This document shows, in pieces, positions 52,869-62,959 of a DNA stretch of 64,000 bases. The notes beneath the pieces are model-generated. The model saw nothing but the letters and a program-made list of their open reading frames with translations, was not told the origin of the DNA and searched no databases. The position numbers and the translations under genes are program-made. This DNA comes from Hymenobacter sp. UV11 (GTDB taxonomy: Bacteria; Bacteroidota; Bacteroidia; Cytophagales; Hymenobacteraceae): contig NZ_SRII01000015.1 of the NCBI RefSeq assembly GCF_004684095.1, forward strand, positions 1 to 64,000, written 5' to 3'. Numbering within the stretch: position 1 is the stretch's first letter; each line of letters begins with the position of its first letter.

Positions 52869-55800
52869 ATGGCCGCTTTTTCTACCCCGCCATCCTCGCT
52901 GTTTGGGGCTGAAGAGCCGATTTGTCCCTACACTGGCCTGCGCACCTTTACAGAAGACGAAGCTATTTACTTCCGGGGCCGCGAGAGCCACGTGGCCAAA
53001 TGCCTGGCCCTGTTAGCCGAGCGGCGCTTTATAATGATAACCGGTGCCTCGGGCGATGGCAAGTCATCGCTGGTATTTGCTGGCCTGCTGCCCGAGGTGC
53101 GGGCCGGCTTCCTGCGCGGGCGCTATAGCAACTGGGCGGTGGCCACGTTTCGGCCCGAGCGCAGCCCGCTGCGCAACCTGGCAAAGGCTCTAGCCGGGGC
53201 CCTGCAGTTGGAAAGCAGCGCCGCCATCGAAACGGAATTAGAACAGGGGTTTTCGACGCTGGTGCAGCTCTACCAGGCCTCGCCGCTACACCCACCCGCC
53301 GAGCTATCGGAAGGCCTCACGCCCGCGGAGCATCGCCGCCACCAACTCAAGGCAAGCAACCTGCTGCTGGTGGTCGACCAATTCGAGGAATTTTTCACCA
53401 ACCCGGAAAATTATACTAAAGAGGGTCCCAATGCGGCAGCCCAAACCGTGGTGAACCTACTGCTGGAAACCACGCGCCTGGCCGAATCCCAGAACCTGCC
53501 CATATACATCGTGTGCACCATGCGCTCGGACTTTGTGGGGCAGTGCGCCGAATTCCGGGGGTTGATTGAACAGATTGGTGCGAGCCAATACTTTGTGCCG
53601 CGGCTGCTACGCCACGAATTTGTCGAAGTCATCAAGGAGCCGGCCCTGCTCAGCGGCAACCGCATCAGCGAGCGACTGGTGCAGCGCTTACTCTACGACA
53701 TTCGCATCGGGCAGGACCAGTTGCCGGTGCTACAGCACGCGCTGCGCCGCATCTGGCTGGCTGCCGACCAGGGCCGCGAGGAACTGGACCTCATCCATTA
53801 CGCCATGGTGGGCGGCATGAGCGACGAATTGCCCTCAACCGAGCAGGCCCGCTTCGCGCGCTGGCGCGCCGCGCTGTCGGGGCCGGAGCAGCAGTTTTTA
53901 TTAGCCAATGCTTCGCTACGCAACGTGCTGGATGCCCACGCCAATCAACTCTACTTCGACGCCACCGCCCTGTACAACAAGGCATTCGAGCCTGCCCTGC
54001 CGCCGGGCACCGCCGAACGAGTAATTGAGCAGACGTTTCGGGTGCTCACCCGCACCGACGGGCAGCGCGTGGTGCGCAACCGCCTAACCGGTGCCGAAAT
54101 CACCGAGGTTATCAACGAGGAGGCGCTGCCGTGGGCCGTGGTGTGCCGCATTCTGCGGCCTTTCCGGCAGCCCGGCACCACGTTCTTGTCGCCCTTCTTA
54201 GGCGAGGACGAAGACGGCACAACGGGGCTGCCGCCCGACGCGGTGCTAGACATTACCCACGAGAGCCTTATTCGGAACTGGGACCACCTCAGCCAGTGGG
54301 CGAGGGCAGAAGCCGAAGACGTGCGGGTGGCAGCGGACTTTATGCAGCAAGCTAACCGCTGGCAGGATAATCACGAAAACACGGGCTTCCTGCTGCCGAT
54401 TGGCGCTTACACCTACTTCTCGGAGTGGAGCCGCCGCAAAAAAAGCCTGACTAACTGGCTAGCGCATTACGTAGGTACCAGCAACCGCATCACCGGCCCC
54501 GAAGCCGGTACCAGCCAAGCGCCGGCCGCAGCCCAAGCCTCGGTGCTCGCACGCTTTCTAATAGCCAGCCGCCGGCGCTTGCGCTTTCAACTCTTGGCCG
54601 CGCGCTACGGCGTCGGCCGTCTGGCAGCAGTAGTGCTGCTGCCTGTGCTGCTTGTGGCCCTGGGCTGGTGGGCTTGGTCGGCGCGCCAACAGCAGAGCGA
54701 CTACGTGGCATACTCTATCATTACGGAGCGCACGCCTTATCTAAAATCGCCTTATGTGGCGGTGGACGACAAAGCCCGGTTTCTGTTGCATACTGACCGG
54801 TTGAAAAACATGGTGTATCGGCCCTGGCTCGGCGGCCACCCGGCGGCAGAATATGCCTTTCCCCACCTACTCGACGCGGTAGACGATGACAGCCTAGCGC
54901 TGGACATTGAACTAAGCATGTATGCGTGGGCAAACAACATAGATTACGATTCCGTCGAGCGGGAAAACCCCTACCTGCAGCCGCTTCTCTTCGATTTGGA
55001 CCGTCGCCTTGACCAGGCCGCACACCGTGCTCGGTTTCCCAACGCCCCGTTGGGAAAAGGCCAGCAGCGCGCCCAGGCCGTATACACGGCGCTCGGCGTG
55101 ATGGCCATTACCCATTATTTGCTGAGCGCCGAGCAGCAAAAAGCCGTGGTCGTTCAGCCGGTGCGGGTGCGGCAGGCCGCGTTTCAGCGCCTAGCAGCCA
55201 GCAAGCAAAAATTGTTGCTTTACTTATACCGCTACGTTCAACTGGAAGTGCGGCAAACGGCAGGTTCCGCGCCTAGCCCTGTCGACTTTGGCCTATGTCT
55301 ACGGGTATTGCTGGGGCAAGGAAATTACCAGCCGGCCGAGCTAGCTTTTCTGGAAGGCCTGAACCCGTTTGGTTCGCCAGCGGCCCGCCAGCAATTCAAG
55401 CGCCTGTTCCCGCCCCAGCTACTGCTACTAGCCGATGAAGGGGTGAGCAGTACGGCCCACAGCGGCGGCTATCTCAGCAGTGCTATTATTTTTGCGGCCC
55501 GTCGGCAACCGGCGCGGGTAGCCCAATGCCTGGACTCCTTGAGCACTAAAGCCAACAAACCCAACACCCGCGACGGAGGCATTGCCGTGCTGCCCTACTT
55601 GGTAAAATACGAGCTTTTAACGCCGGAAAATACGCTCAATTTGCTGCGGCGTTGCAGCCGGGTGGGCGGCGAAACGTTTAATAAAACGTACGCCGCGGCT
55701 GTGTATAGCTTGCTAAGCGTGAGCCCCTCTTACGTCGTTTATGATGTGAATCCGTCTTTTGGTAAGGCCTACGCCGCGGACGAGGCGCGCGCCGGAGCGG

Positions 55801-57212
55801 TCAACCCCGACTACCTTAATTCCGACCGCGTGAGTTTTTCGGTGCCTCTTGCCACGCGCGACAAAGCCTGGCAGATGCTGTGGCAAGCGGCCCCGCAGGT
55901 CGCAGCCGGCGAGCCACTGTTCATCGAACAGAACGAGCGGACATTTTACGCACACCCGATTACTGCCGCCAAGTACCGGCGCAACAGCCTTTTCCTACAA
56001 GCCTTTTTGGCCAAGATGCACGGCATCTACCTGCAAGAGCTAAAGCACCAGCCCGCGGCGGCGGCGCGGTCGTTTTCACAGTATAGTGCCAGATTGGTAG
56101 AGTTGAAGCAGGCCATGCAGCCGGGCGAAGAGGTGAGCCTCATAGATTGGAATTTGGGCGTGGCGGAGAACGGGGCCAACGGCTATACCAACGGCCAGAG
56201 TCCGGTAACCTTCCTGCAAGCGCCAGGCCGCCCCAAAACCCTGCTCTTCGAGTCGTACTACACCTGCTCTTTCAATGCAGTATTTACCCATCAACTGCAC
56301 CACGAGGCGGCTCAGCCCGTGCCCGACGCAGGCGTGGTGCGGATGCTGGACAGTGTTGCCTTTGTGGAGGCGGCCTTTCCCGACCGGTACTCGGGCACCC
56401 GCAGCTCCTCCGTTCGGACGGCGGCGCTGTCCCGGCTCCGCCAAGACTTGCCCAATTTGGTCTGGATGAAGGCCTTGGTCCAGGTGCCACTGCCAAGTAC
56501 GGCGGCGCGCCAACGGCGTAATGCCATGCTGCTTACCGTTTCGACTGCCTTACAAAACCCCAACCGGCTGCAACAACTGGCCATTACGCCAGCGTTGTTG
56601 TCATTCGTCAAGCAACTGCCCGGCCAGCCGATATTCAGCCGCGAACCGTTGCAGATTGTATTTTCTGATTTAGCCACTGGGCTCGCCCACGAGGGGCGGA
56701 TACGGGAGGCGTTTACGCTGGCCAATACTTTGGGCGAGCCAATGGCTACCATTACGAAAATCCGCATTAGCGAGCAAGCCATTCTGACGAATAACCAAGG
56801 GAACCAAGCTTTACTGGACGGTTTTTTAGGGCATTATAAGCAGCAAATCAGCGCCAAGCCCTTGAGCGCCGCAGCCAGTATTATCAGCGTGCTGTACTGG
56901 CGCCCCTATGCCGACAAAGGCAGGAACCTGGACTTCTACCGGTTTGCCAGTTTTCTTATTAAAGAAGGAAACAGCCGGCTGAATGACAACGGCCAATTGG
57001 CCATGTGCAAAGGCCGCAGCTTTGCCGACCACGGATACGAAGCCGTGCGCGACATTCCATCCTATACATCGGAACGGTTCCGCCAGCCCTACTTCAATGC
57101 CGTTCTGCTGGGCTTAGCGCATCTTAAAACCACTACCCCGGGGGACGGCTGGCGCGAATACGACGAAGTGCAACTCGTGTACCCCAAGGATTACGACGGG
57201 CCAGTGAACTGA
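52869..57212 (+). CDS. Membrane-anchored STAND NTPase (nSTAND1-like)
   Basis: A 1,447-aa protein starting directly after the TIR stop (TAA then ATG). The N-terminus has the nSTAND1 signature CPYTGLRTFTEDEAIYFRGRE, Walker A GASGDGKSS (residues 59-67) and Walker B LLLVVDQFEEFF (Asp 170). A winged-helix-like region follows, with ITHESLIRNWDHLSQW. One membrane helix lies at about 585-604 (LAAVVLLPVLLVALGWWAW), and some 840 residues beyond it are mostly helical, with no WD40 or TPR pattern I can recognise. STAND proteins oligomerise on sensing a ligand and switch on an effector; the partner TIR protein is the obvious one. Confidence 0.85.
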   Translation: MAAFSTPPSSLFGAEEPICPYTGLRTFTEDEAIYFRGRESHVAKCLALLAERRFIMITGASGDGKSSLVFAGLLPEVRAGFLRGRYSNWAVATFRPERSPLRNLAKALAGALQLESSAAIETELEQGFSTLVQLYQASPLHPPAELSEGLTPAEHRRHQLKASNLLLVVDQFEEFFTNPENYTKEGPNAAAQTVVNLLLETTRLAESQNLPIYIVCTMRSDFVGQCAEFRGLIEQIGASQYFVPRLLRHEFVEVIKEPALLSGNRISERLVQRLLYDIRIGQDQLPVLQHALRRIWLAADQGREELDLIHYAMVGGMSDELPSTEQARFARWRAALSGPEQQFLLANASLRNVLDAHANQLYFDATALYNKAFEPALPPGTAERVIEQTFRVLTRTDGQRVVRNRLTGAEITEVINEEALPWAVVCRILRPFRQPGTTFLSPFLGEDEDGTTGLPPDAVLDITHESLIRNWDHLSQWARAEAEDVRVAADFMQQANRWQDNHENTGFLLPIGAYTYFSEWSRRKKSLTNWLAHYVGTSNRITGPEAGTSQAPAAAQASVLARFLIASRRRLRFQLLAARYGVGRLAAVVLLPVLLVALGWWAWSARQQQSDYVAYSIITERTPYLKSPYVAVDDKARFLLHTDRLKNMVYRPWLGGHPAAEYAFPHLLDAVDDDSLALDIELSMYAWANNIDYDSVERENPYLQPLLFDLDRRLDQAAHRARFPNAPLGKGQQRAQAVYTALGVMAITHYLLSAEQQKAVVVQPVRVRQAAFQRLAASKQKLLLYLYRYVQLEVRQTAGSAPSPVDFGLCLRVLLGQGNYQPAELAFLEGLNPFGSPAARQQFKRLFPPQLLLLADEGVSSTAHSGGYLSSAIIFAARRQPARVAQCLDSLSTKANKPNTRDGGIAVLPYLVKYELLTPENTLNLLRRCSRVGGETFNKTYAAAVYSLLSVSPSYVVYDVNPSFGKAYAADEARAGAVNPDYLNSDRVSFSVPLATRDKAWQMLWQAAPQVAAGEPLFIEQNERTFYAHPITAAKYRRNSLFLQAFLAKMHGIYLQELKHQPAAAARSFSQYSARLVELKQAMQPGEEVSLIDWNLGVAENGANGYTNGQSPVTFLQAPGRPKTLLFESYYTCSFNAVFTHQLHHEAAQPVPDAGVVRMLDSVAFVEAAFPDRYSGTRSSSVRTAALSRLRQDLPNLVWMKALVQVPLPSTAARQRRNAMLLTVSTALQNPNRLQQLAITPALLSFVKQLPGQPIFSREPLQIVFSDLATGLAHEGRIREAFTLANTLGEPMATITKIRISEQAILTNNQGNQALLDGFLGHYKQQISAKPLSAAASIISVLYWRPYADKGRNLDFYRFASFLIKEGNSRLNDNGQLAMCKGRSFADHGYEAVRDIPSYTSERFRQPYFNAVLLGLAHLKTTTPGDGWREYDEVQLVYPKDYDGPVN

Positions 57213-57233
57213 GCCCCATCTTAAGCAGGAAGC

Positions 57234-57318
57234 CAGCCGGTGGGCCAAGCAAAAGTCACCGGATCGCATTCACTGCTCGTGGCTGCAATCCAGGAACTTT
57301 TGCTTGGCCCACCGGCTG
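57234..57318. terminator. 23-bp perfect stem-loop between convergent genes
   Basis: A 23-nt arm (57234-57256, starting CAGCCGGTGGGCC) is exactly complementary to 57296-57318, with a 39-nt loop. It sits between the STAND stop and the convergent secreted-protein stop and should terminate both. Confidence 0.75.
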
Positions 57319-57320
57319 AC

Positions 57321-60300
57321 TTATTCTAGCACTAGCCGCCGAAACACGGTGAAACCGCCCAGCTGCAGGCGGACAGTATATACGCCGGGGACTAGGCCCT
57401 GCACGTTCAGCGGCAAGCGGCTGCCTGCTACCGCCAAGGGGGCATCCTGTTGGCGCACGGCCTGGCCCAGTTCGTTGAAGAGTGAGACCTGCACCTGGGC
57501 AGCGCCCGGCACCGCCGGAATGTGCACCGTAACCTGCTGATGCGCCGGGTTGGGGTAGAGGGCAACGCCCTGCGTGGCCGCCTGAGCACCGGCAGCAGCA
57601 AGCACCTTAGGTCCAAAGCGAAGTACGAAACGGCCCGTGATGGGCAGGTTGACCTGGGCGGCGGTGATGGCGAAGGAGTAGGCGGCCCCACCAGCGGACG
57701 GGCTACTCAAGTTCACGGAAATACCCTTCACGTTGTCGTCCAGGAAGGCCGATACCCCAGCCGGCAGGTTCTGCACCGTTATAGCTTGCAACGTGTACGT
57801 GTCGGGCTGCGACACCCGGACGGTTAGGGGAATTAGCATGCCGGTAGTTAGCGCCGAATACGCTTTGATAGAAAGTTCATCAGCTTGGGTGGGTGCACTA
57901 ATGCTCAGGTCAACCCCGCTCGTACTCGGAATTCGATACGCATCGGTGCTAGGGTTGAATCCTTGACTCTGAGCGGAATTATCGGCGTAAGCGACCGTTG
58001 GTGGCTTGCCCCCGCCGCCAGTACCGCCACTACCGCTCGACAATGACAAGGCTACCCCCGTCCCCCCCGCAGCGACTCGGTTGAACGATGCCGGGGTTCC
58101 GTAGCTGGTAACGCGCTGGCTGTTTCGAAAGATTAAGCTGGGGACACCTCCCGTGTTGTCGGTGGCCCGCACGAAGAAGGACTGCCCCATTGCAATAATG
58201 GGGGTGTCGCCCCACCCGTTCACATAGGTGGTGTAGAATCCGGAAGTGAGGCCGGTACTCACGTAGGTATAGATAGCAGCGTCCACATTGGGCCGGTCCG
58301 CTGCGGTCACCAAGCTCCAGTCGAGCGGCGCCGGGTACGGATTGCCCACCAGGTTCCAGCCGGCGTTGGCGGCCCGGGGCCCGGTGGTACGGGTAAGGTT
58401 CAGGCTCTGGCTTCCCGTGGTAAGCGAGCCCGTGAAATTGACCTTGTCCTTAGCCGACAGATTAACGGCGTAACCCTTGCCCACTACCAGCTGGGCGTCG
58501 AGGTCGGTAACCGGCACCAGCCCGCTACTAATGGAAGACGACGGGGTAGTTAGCTGATTAGGGTCATAGCTGAATATGTTAGGAGGGCTGAGCGTGGGGA
58601 CAAAGCCTCCCGCAGCTAAAGACCTGAAGGTGGTCCCAGCCACGGGTGGGCTGTAGTAGCGGGCGCCGACGCCGGTATTAAAAGCGGGGTCAATGTAGCG
58701 CTGCACCGTGGCCGTGCCCCCCGTCACCCGTCCCGTGGGGCTATTTACGACCAGGGCCGTGCCGCTGGCCGAGGAGAGCAGGGTGAGCGGTTGGCTGTTG
58801 AGGTTGAAATCGTCGGCGCTGGCCAGGGTAAGCACCTGGCTCACGGAAGTTGGCGCGCTCAGGGCAAGAGTAGCTCCGGCTTGCATCGTGCTATCGGTCA
58901 AATTGCGCACCTGCGTGGGCAGGCCGTTGCCCGTGACCTGGCTGGCAGCGCCCGTGTAGATATAGTTGGCATCCGGCGCGAAGCTTCGGGTCGTGGTTTG
59001 CACGGCGCCGCCGCCTGGGCCCCCGGCAGTCGTCGTAATGCCGGCCGGGTCGCCCACGCTCAAGGTTGCGCCGGGCTCTACTCGGAAGCTGCTGGCAATG
59101 CCGACAAGGTTAGTTACTATGTGGTATGTTCCTAAGCGCAAGGTTCCCCCCGCCTTCACCACCACGCTATCCAGCGTCGTGACGTCACCCGTCAGCTTGC
59201 CGATACCCCCTGCCTGAACGATTATCTTGTTGTAGCTGCCGGCCGCAAGGGCAGTAGCCGCGAGTGGATTGGATGCCCCGGGAATAACCACACTGGGGGC
59301 AATAATAACCTGCACGGCATTGGAGGTAGCCGAGAGGGCTCCCACGGTGGCGGTGGCCGTGTAAATGCCGCTAGTATTTACCGTTAGCGTATTGTTGTTG
59401 GGGCTATTGGGCGGGTATGCGGGGCTCCAGCTGTAGGAAACAGGAACGTCTCTCGGGAATGGCGCGGCGGTGTCATCTGGACCACCATCCCTCGTGAGCC
59501 GGGCGATGTAATTGCGCGTGGTGCTGTTGTAAGTCGTGAAGCTGCCGCCCGCTACTATTTTGCCATCGCTCTGCACCGCTAAAGCATTTACAGAATTGTT
59601 CAGTGAAGGCGCGAAGCTGGCGTCCCGTACGCCGTTGAAGACGCGAATAATCTGGGAGGGTGAAGCGGGACCCCAAACCCCGGCGTAAACATCGGCGCCA
59701 TCCACGCCAATTGCTAAAACCCCGACATTCAGATCGGTGATGCCGGAATTGAAGCCGAAATCAGCAATGCCCGCTGTAGAAAGCCGAACCAGGACGCTGG
59801 AATTGCCGGATGCAAAGGCCAAGTTGCCTCCCACCAGTATTTTGCCGTCGGCCTGAATGGCGAGGCTTTGCACAGTAGAGTGTCCTTGTCCGTTGTCGTT
59901 AGGAGGCGTGAAGCCGGTATCGAGGGCGCCGGTCCCGAGTAGCCGGGCGATGCCGTCGCGATAGGTCGTATCATAAGTAGTAAAATTTCCGCCTATCACT
60001 ACCTTGCCATCACTTTGGATGACAACTGCATACACCGCATTATCTAGCCCCATACCAGTCAGGGCAAAGGAGGTATCAAGGCTGCCATCGGGGCCAAGGC
60101 GAGCCACGTGCCTGCTGGCCACGCCATTATAGGTAGTGAAGCTCCCCCCTACCACTATCTTGCCATCGCTCTGGATGGCCAACGCATTTACAGCCGCACT
60201 CAGCCCGGTGCCGGTAGGGGAAAAGCTTGCGTCCAAGCTGCCATCGAGGTTAAGCCGGGCAATGCGGTTGCGCGCCACGCCGTTGTAAGTCGTGAAGCTC

Positions 60301-60740
60301 CCCCCCACTACTATCTTGCCATCACTCTGGATAGTCAACGCATTGACAGCCGCGCTCAGCCCGGTACTGGTAGGGGCAAAGCTTGCATCCAGGCTGCCAT
60401 CGAGGTTAAGCCGGGCAATGCGGTTGCGCGCCACGCCGTTGTAAGCCGTGAAGCTCCCCCCCACTACTATCTTGCCATCGGCCTGAATAACAGTTGATGT
60501 AACGGCGCCGTTGAACCCTGTTCCCACGGCAAAGGCGGGGTAAGAGGTGCTTGCAGTTAGTGTTACCCTGCTGCCAGGTGGTTGGTTAAGCGGCCCGGCT
60601 GGGGTCACGCTTACTTGAAAAGCCGGTTGCGCGTGGGCGGGCGGCAGGCCAGCCAGGCTGAGCAAAAACCCCAGCAACCAAGCGCTTATACGCATGTATT
60701 GCTGGCTGGGGACGGCAGAAAGGGTAAAAGAAGATGGCAT
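57321..60740 (-). CDS. Secreted delta-60 repeat protein with type IX sorting tail
   Basis: A protein of up to 1,139 aa. An in-frame ATG at 60695 (MRISAWLLGFLLSLAGLP) gives a classic signal peptide and may be the true start. Residues about 60-430 hold six or so delta-60 repeats (IQSDGKIVVGGSFTTYNG, ARLNLDGSLDASF), some nearly identical in DNA. A PKD/Ig-like segment and a long beta-rich part follow. The C-terminus (VALYPNPAHQQVTVHIP to VFRRLVLE) is a type A type IX secretion sorting domain, so the protein is exported to the cell surface. Probably an adhesin-like or structural protein. Confidence 0.9.
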   Translation of the reverse strand: MPSSFTLSAVPSQQYMRISAWLLGFLLSLAGLPPAHAQPAFQVSVTPAGPLNQPPGSRVTLTASTSYPAFAVGTGFNGAVTSTVIQADGKIVVGGSFTAYNGVARNRIARLNLDGSLDASFAPTSTGLSAAVNALTIQSDGKIVVGGSFTTYNGVARNRIARLNLDGSLDASFSPTGTGLSAAVNALAIQSDGKIVVGGSFTTYNGVASRHVARLGPDGSLDTSFALTGMGLDNAVYAVVIQSDGKVVIGGNFTTYDTTYRDGIARLLGTGALDTGFTPPNDNGQGHSTVQSLAIQADGKILVGGNLAFASGNSSVLVRLSTAGIADFGFNSGITDLNVGVLAIGVDGADVYAGVWGPASPSQIIRVFNGVRDASFAPSLNNSVNALAVQSDGKIVAGGSFTTYNSTTRNYIARLTRDGGPDDTAAPFPRDVPVSYSWSPAYPPNSPNNNTLTVNTSGIYTATATVGALSATSNAVQVIIAPSVVIPGASNPLAATALAAGSYNKIIVQAGGIGKLTGDVTTLDSVVVKAGGTLRLGTYHIVTNLVGIASSFRVEPGATLSVGDPAGITTTAGGPGGGAVQTTTRSFAPDANYIYTGAASQVTGNGLPTQVRNLTDSTMQAGATLALSAPTSVSQVLTLASADDFNLNSQPLTLLSSASGTALVVNSPTGRVTGGTATVQRYIDPAFNTGVGARYYSPPVAGTTFRSLAAGGFVPTLSPPNIFSYDPNQLTTPSSSISSGLVPVTDLDAQLVVGKGYAVNLSAKDKVNFTGSLTTGSQSLNLTRTTGPRAANAGWNLVGNPYPAPLDWSLVTAADRPNVDAAIYTYVSTGLTSGFYTTYVNGWGDTPIIAMGQSFFVRATDNTGGVPSLIFRNSQRVTSYGTPASFNRVAAGGTGVALSLSSGSGGTGGGGKPPTVAYADNSAQSQGFNPSTDAYRIPSTSGVDLSISAPTQADELSIKAYSALTTGMLIPLTVRVSQPDTYTLQAITVQNLPAGVSAFLDDNVKGISVNLSSPSAGGAAYSFAITAAQVNLPITGRFVLRFGPKVLAAAGAQAATQGVALYPNPAHQQVTVHIPAVPGAAQVQVSLFNELGQAVRQQDAPLAVAGSRLPLNVQGLVPGVYTVRLQLGGFTVFRRLVLE

Positions 60741-60875
60741 TGAACGAGGAGGAATAGAAACGAGATGAAAGAGCGAAAGAAAGCCCAGGCGTTAAGTCCT
60801 ACAACAAAACTGAAGTATCAGCGAGAAAGGATAGAGCCTGGCAGCCGAAAGAACAAGCAAGCGGGCCCCATGCTT

Positions 60876-62705
60876 CTAAGACAATTGCTTAATTCTGTTG
60901 CCAATGGTAACGGAGAATTCCTCATCCTCCGCTTGCTTCGGAGAAAGCGGAAGTTTTTTATGCAGGTTGTCCAGCGCATTTTGCATGTGTTGTTCCCAGC
61001 CGTCTAGCTCCGCCTGCAGGGTGTGCTCGGTGTGCTCGACCAACAAGTCGATGGTGGCTGGCAAAACCTGCTGCGCTGGAGGCAGAGCATACCACCACGC
61101 CCGGATGTTGGATAGGTCGGTGGCCGCTTGGTTGTACTTAGTGAGGTTGTGTTCCGTTTGGCGGTATCCCAGATAGCTGCCTATCGCGGCCACCAGGGCA
61201 GTGCTCAAGGCAATCCACAACTGCTGGCCCACGGCTGCCAAGTAGGTTCCCACCCCGCCCACAATATAGGTTAACCAAGACAAAACGTTTAGTTGAGACT
61301 CCATGCGCACCGCTTTGCGGCGGAAATACGCCAGTTGGTTGTCTAGCCGCACTTCTACGTACTGGCCGGGGGACAGAAATCCCAGCCCATTATCACGCGG
61401 CTCTGCCGCTCCGAGTTGAGGCGCCGCTCCCCATCGTTTGTCTCGGGTCGCCAAGGACGAGGTATTTGCTTCGGTGCGCATCGTGCGCCGCGTTATTTCT
61501 TCGATCCGCAAGGCTAACTGCTGCTCCGCATCCTCCTGATAACCCTTAGATCGGGTGCGGTACCGGTAAATTTCGCGCTTGATGGCTTCGGCTCCGGCGC
61601 GCAGCAGCAGCCACTTTGAGCCCTGCTTAAGCCTACCCGTGGCAGTGACGAGCACTGTAAGCGCAATGGGCAGTAGGATGAGGGCGTGGTGGAGCAGCCA
61701 CCACCCCGTTTGGTTGGCTTCGAGCAAAGCTGAAGCGTCCAGCAAGGTTGTTTTTCCCGGCTCCTTGGGGGCGTAGAGTTGCTGGCCAATGGCCAAAGCC
61801 GTGCCCAATAGCCCCAGCAGAATAACGGCTTGCTGCTGATGATTAAATTTTTGTTGCTGCACTATGGCATTAGTGTCGTAATCGACGAAGGTTTCCCAGG
61901 CTTGCAGCAAGACTTGCTCCCCTCCTAACTCGCGAATCAAAAGTCTTTTCAGCCCTTGCACCGAGCCGCCCAGGGGGTAGATACTCAGTATTCCATCGGC
62001 TAATATTTCGGCCAGTTTGGCATCGTCCGTCGCGATATCGCGGTTTGGCCAAGCCGCGGCTAAAATGTCGGCCAGTCCACCGCTGCCCTCAAGCACGATA
62101 ATGAGGTGGTGCTGCCGCACGGCTTCCACAATTTCATTGAGCGCGATGGCCCCGCCTCCTACCAGAAAAACGACGGTCGGCACGTTGCCTCTCTTAGCCG
62201 CCGCCCTGGGATTAGCCGGCGGCGAACCAGATCCTTCTCTGGCTGCCAATGTAGCCACTAGCTGGTACATTGTCTTCGTCTCACTGCCCCATTCGGCGCC
62301 GTCTACTAACACAAAGTGAGAATGGTTAGGCTCTAAAACCACCCCGGTGACTGGGCCACCAGGGTAGGTAACTAGCCCGGCTGGCGCAACGCCCAATAAA
62401 GTAGAGCGAAATCCCTGGCTGGCCACGCTTTCGCCCATAAGAGCCATTACGCCCGCATGGGTCCCGCCGTCTATAATAATTGCTCCTGCCTCAGCCGCCG
62501 CACTAGCAAGGGCCTTTTTGAATATCAGAGTAAGGTTGGAAATAAGGGCATTGTCTAAGTTTTTTGCCCCCCCGGCCAGCACCAGAATCGATTTGTAAGG
62601 GGTAATACCTAATGTACTTATAATATTTTCAACCGACTCGTGGGCCAAAGGAAAAACTGCGACAGCAGGCGTCCTTGCTAGAGTTGCAATAACTAAGACT
62701 TCCAT
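60876..62705 (-). CDS. SLOG (LSDAT/TRPM-type) protein with two-TM SLATT-like domain
   Basis: A 609-aa membrane protein. Residues 1-270 form a SLOG nucleotide-binding domain of the TRPM/LSDAT type (LVLAGGAKNLDNAL, IIIDGGTHAGVMALMGE, VVFLVGGGAIALNEI, VLEGSGGLADIL). Two hydrophobic segments follow near 293-312 and 333-357. The C-terminal third has a helical hairpin (SWLTYIVGGVGTYLAAVG, LSTALVAAIGSYLGY) resembling SLATT/DUF4231 domains, which are predicted pore-forming effectors. The known proposal for this architecture is nucleotide sensing coupled to membrane damage during phage attack; for this gene it is inference. Confidence 0.82.
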   Translation of the reverse strand: MEVLVIATLARTPAVAVFPLAHESVENIISTLGITPYKSILVLAGGAKNLDNALISNLTLIFKKALASAAAEAGAIIIDGGTHAGVMALMGESVASQGFRSTLLGVAPAGLVTYPGGPVTGVVLEPNHSHFVLVDGAEWGSETKTMYQLVATLAAREGSGSPPANPRAAAKRGNVPTVVFLVGGGAIALNEIVEAVRQHHLIIVLEGSGGLADILAAAWPNRDIATDDAKLAEILADGILSIYPLGGSVQGLKRLLIRELGGEQVLLQAWETFVDYDTNAIVQQQKFNHQQQAVILLGLLGTALAIGQQLYAPKEPGKTTLLDASALLEANQTGWWLLHHALILLPIALTVLVTATGRLKQGSKWLLLRAGAEAIKREIYRYRTRSKGYQEDAEQQLALRIEEITRRTMRTEANTSSLATRDKRWGAAPQLGAAEPRDNGLGFLSPGQYVEVRLDNQLAYFRRKAVRMESQLNVLSWLTYIVGGVGTYLAAVGQQLWIALSTALVAAIGSYLGYRQTEHNLTKYNQAATDLSNIRAWWYALPPAQQVLPATIDLLVEHTEHTLQAELDGWEQHMQNALDNLHKKLPLSPKQAEDEEFSVTIGNRIKQLS

Positions 62706-62959
62706 GAATGAAATGAGTCAGGGAATACTTTTATTTTAAATATTCACGCCTTATATCTTACTAATGCCATAATACCACTTCATTGTAAGTAGTGACGCGG
62801 GGCGGTGTTTATTCAATTAAGATACTTATAACCAAAGAGATATTTTAATTCAACTAAATGTTAGCGATTAAATCCGAATTCGTCGATTTAAGTTACCTGC
62901 CGCCAAAGACGAAGGTACATGAATCTTGAGGTTTTTTATTGCAATAAAAAGAGGGGGGA
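62706..62959. other. AT-rich upstream region of the SLOG gene
   Basis: No gene is supported. The sequence is markedly AT-rich compared with its neighbours, suiting a promoter region of acquired DNA; no consensus box could be fixed. Confidence 0.35.
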
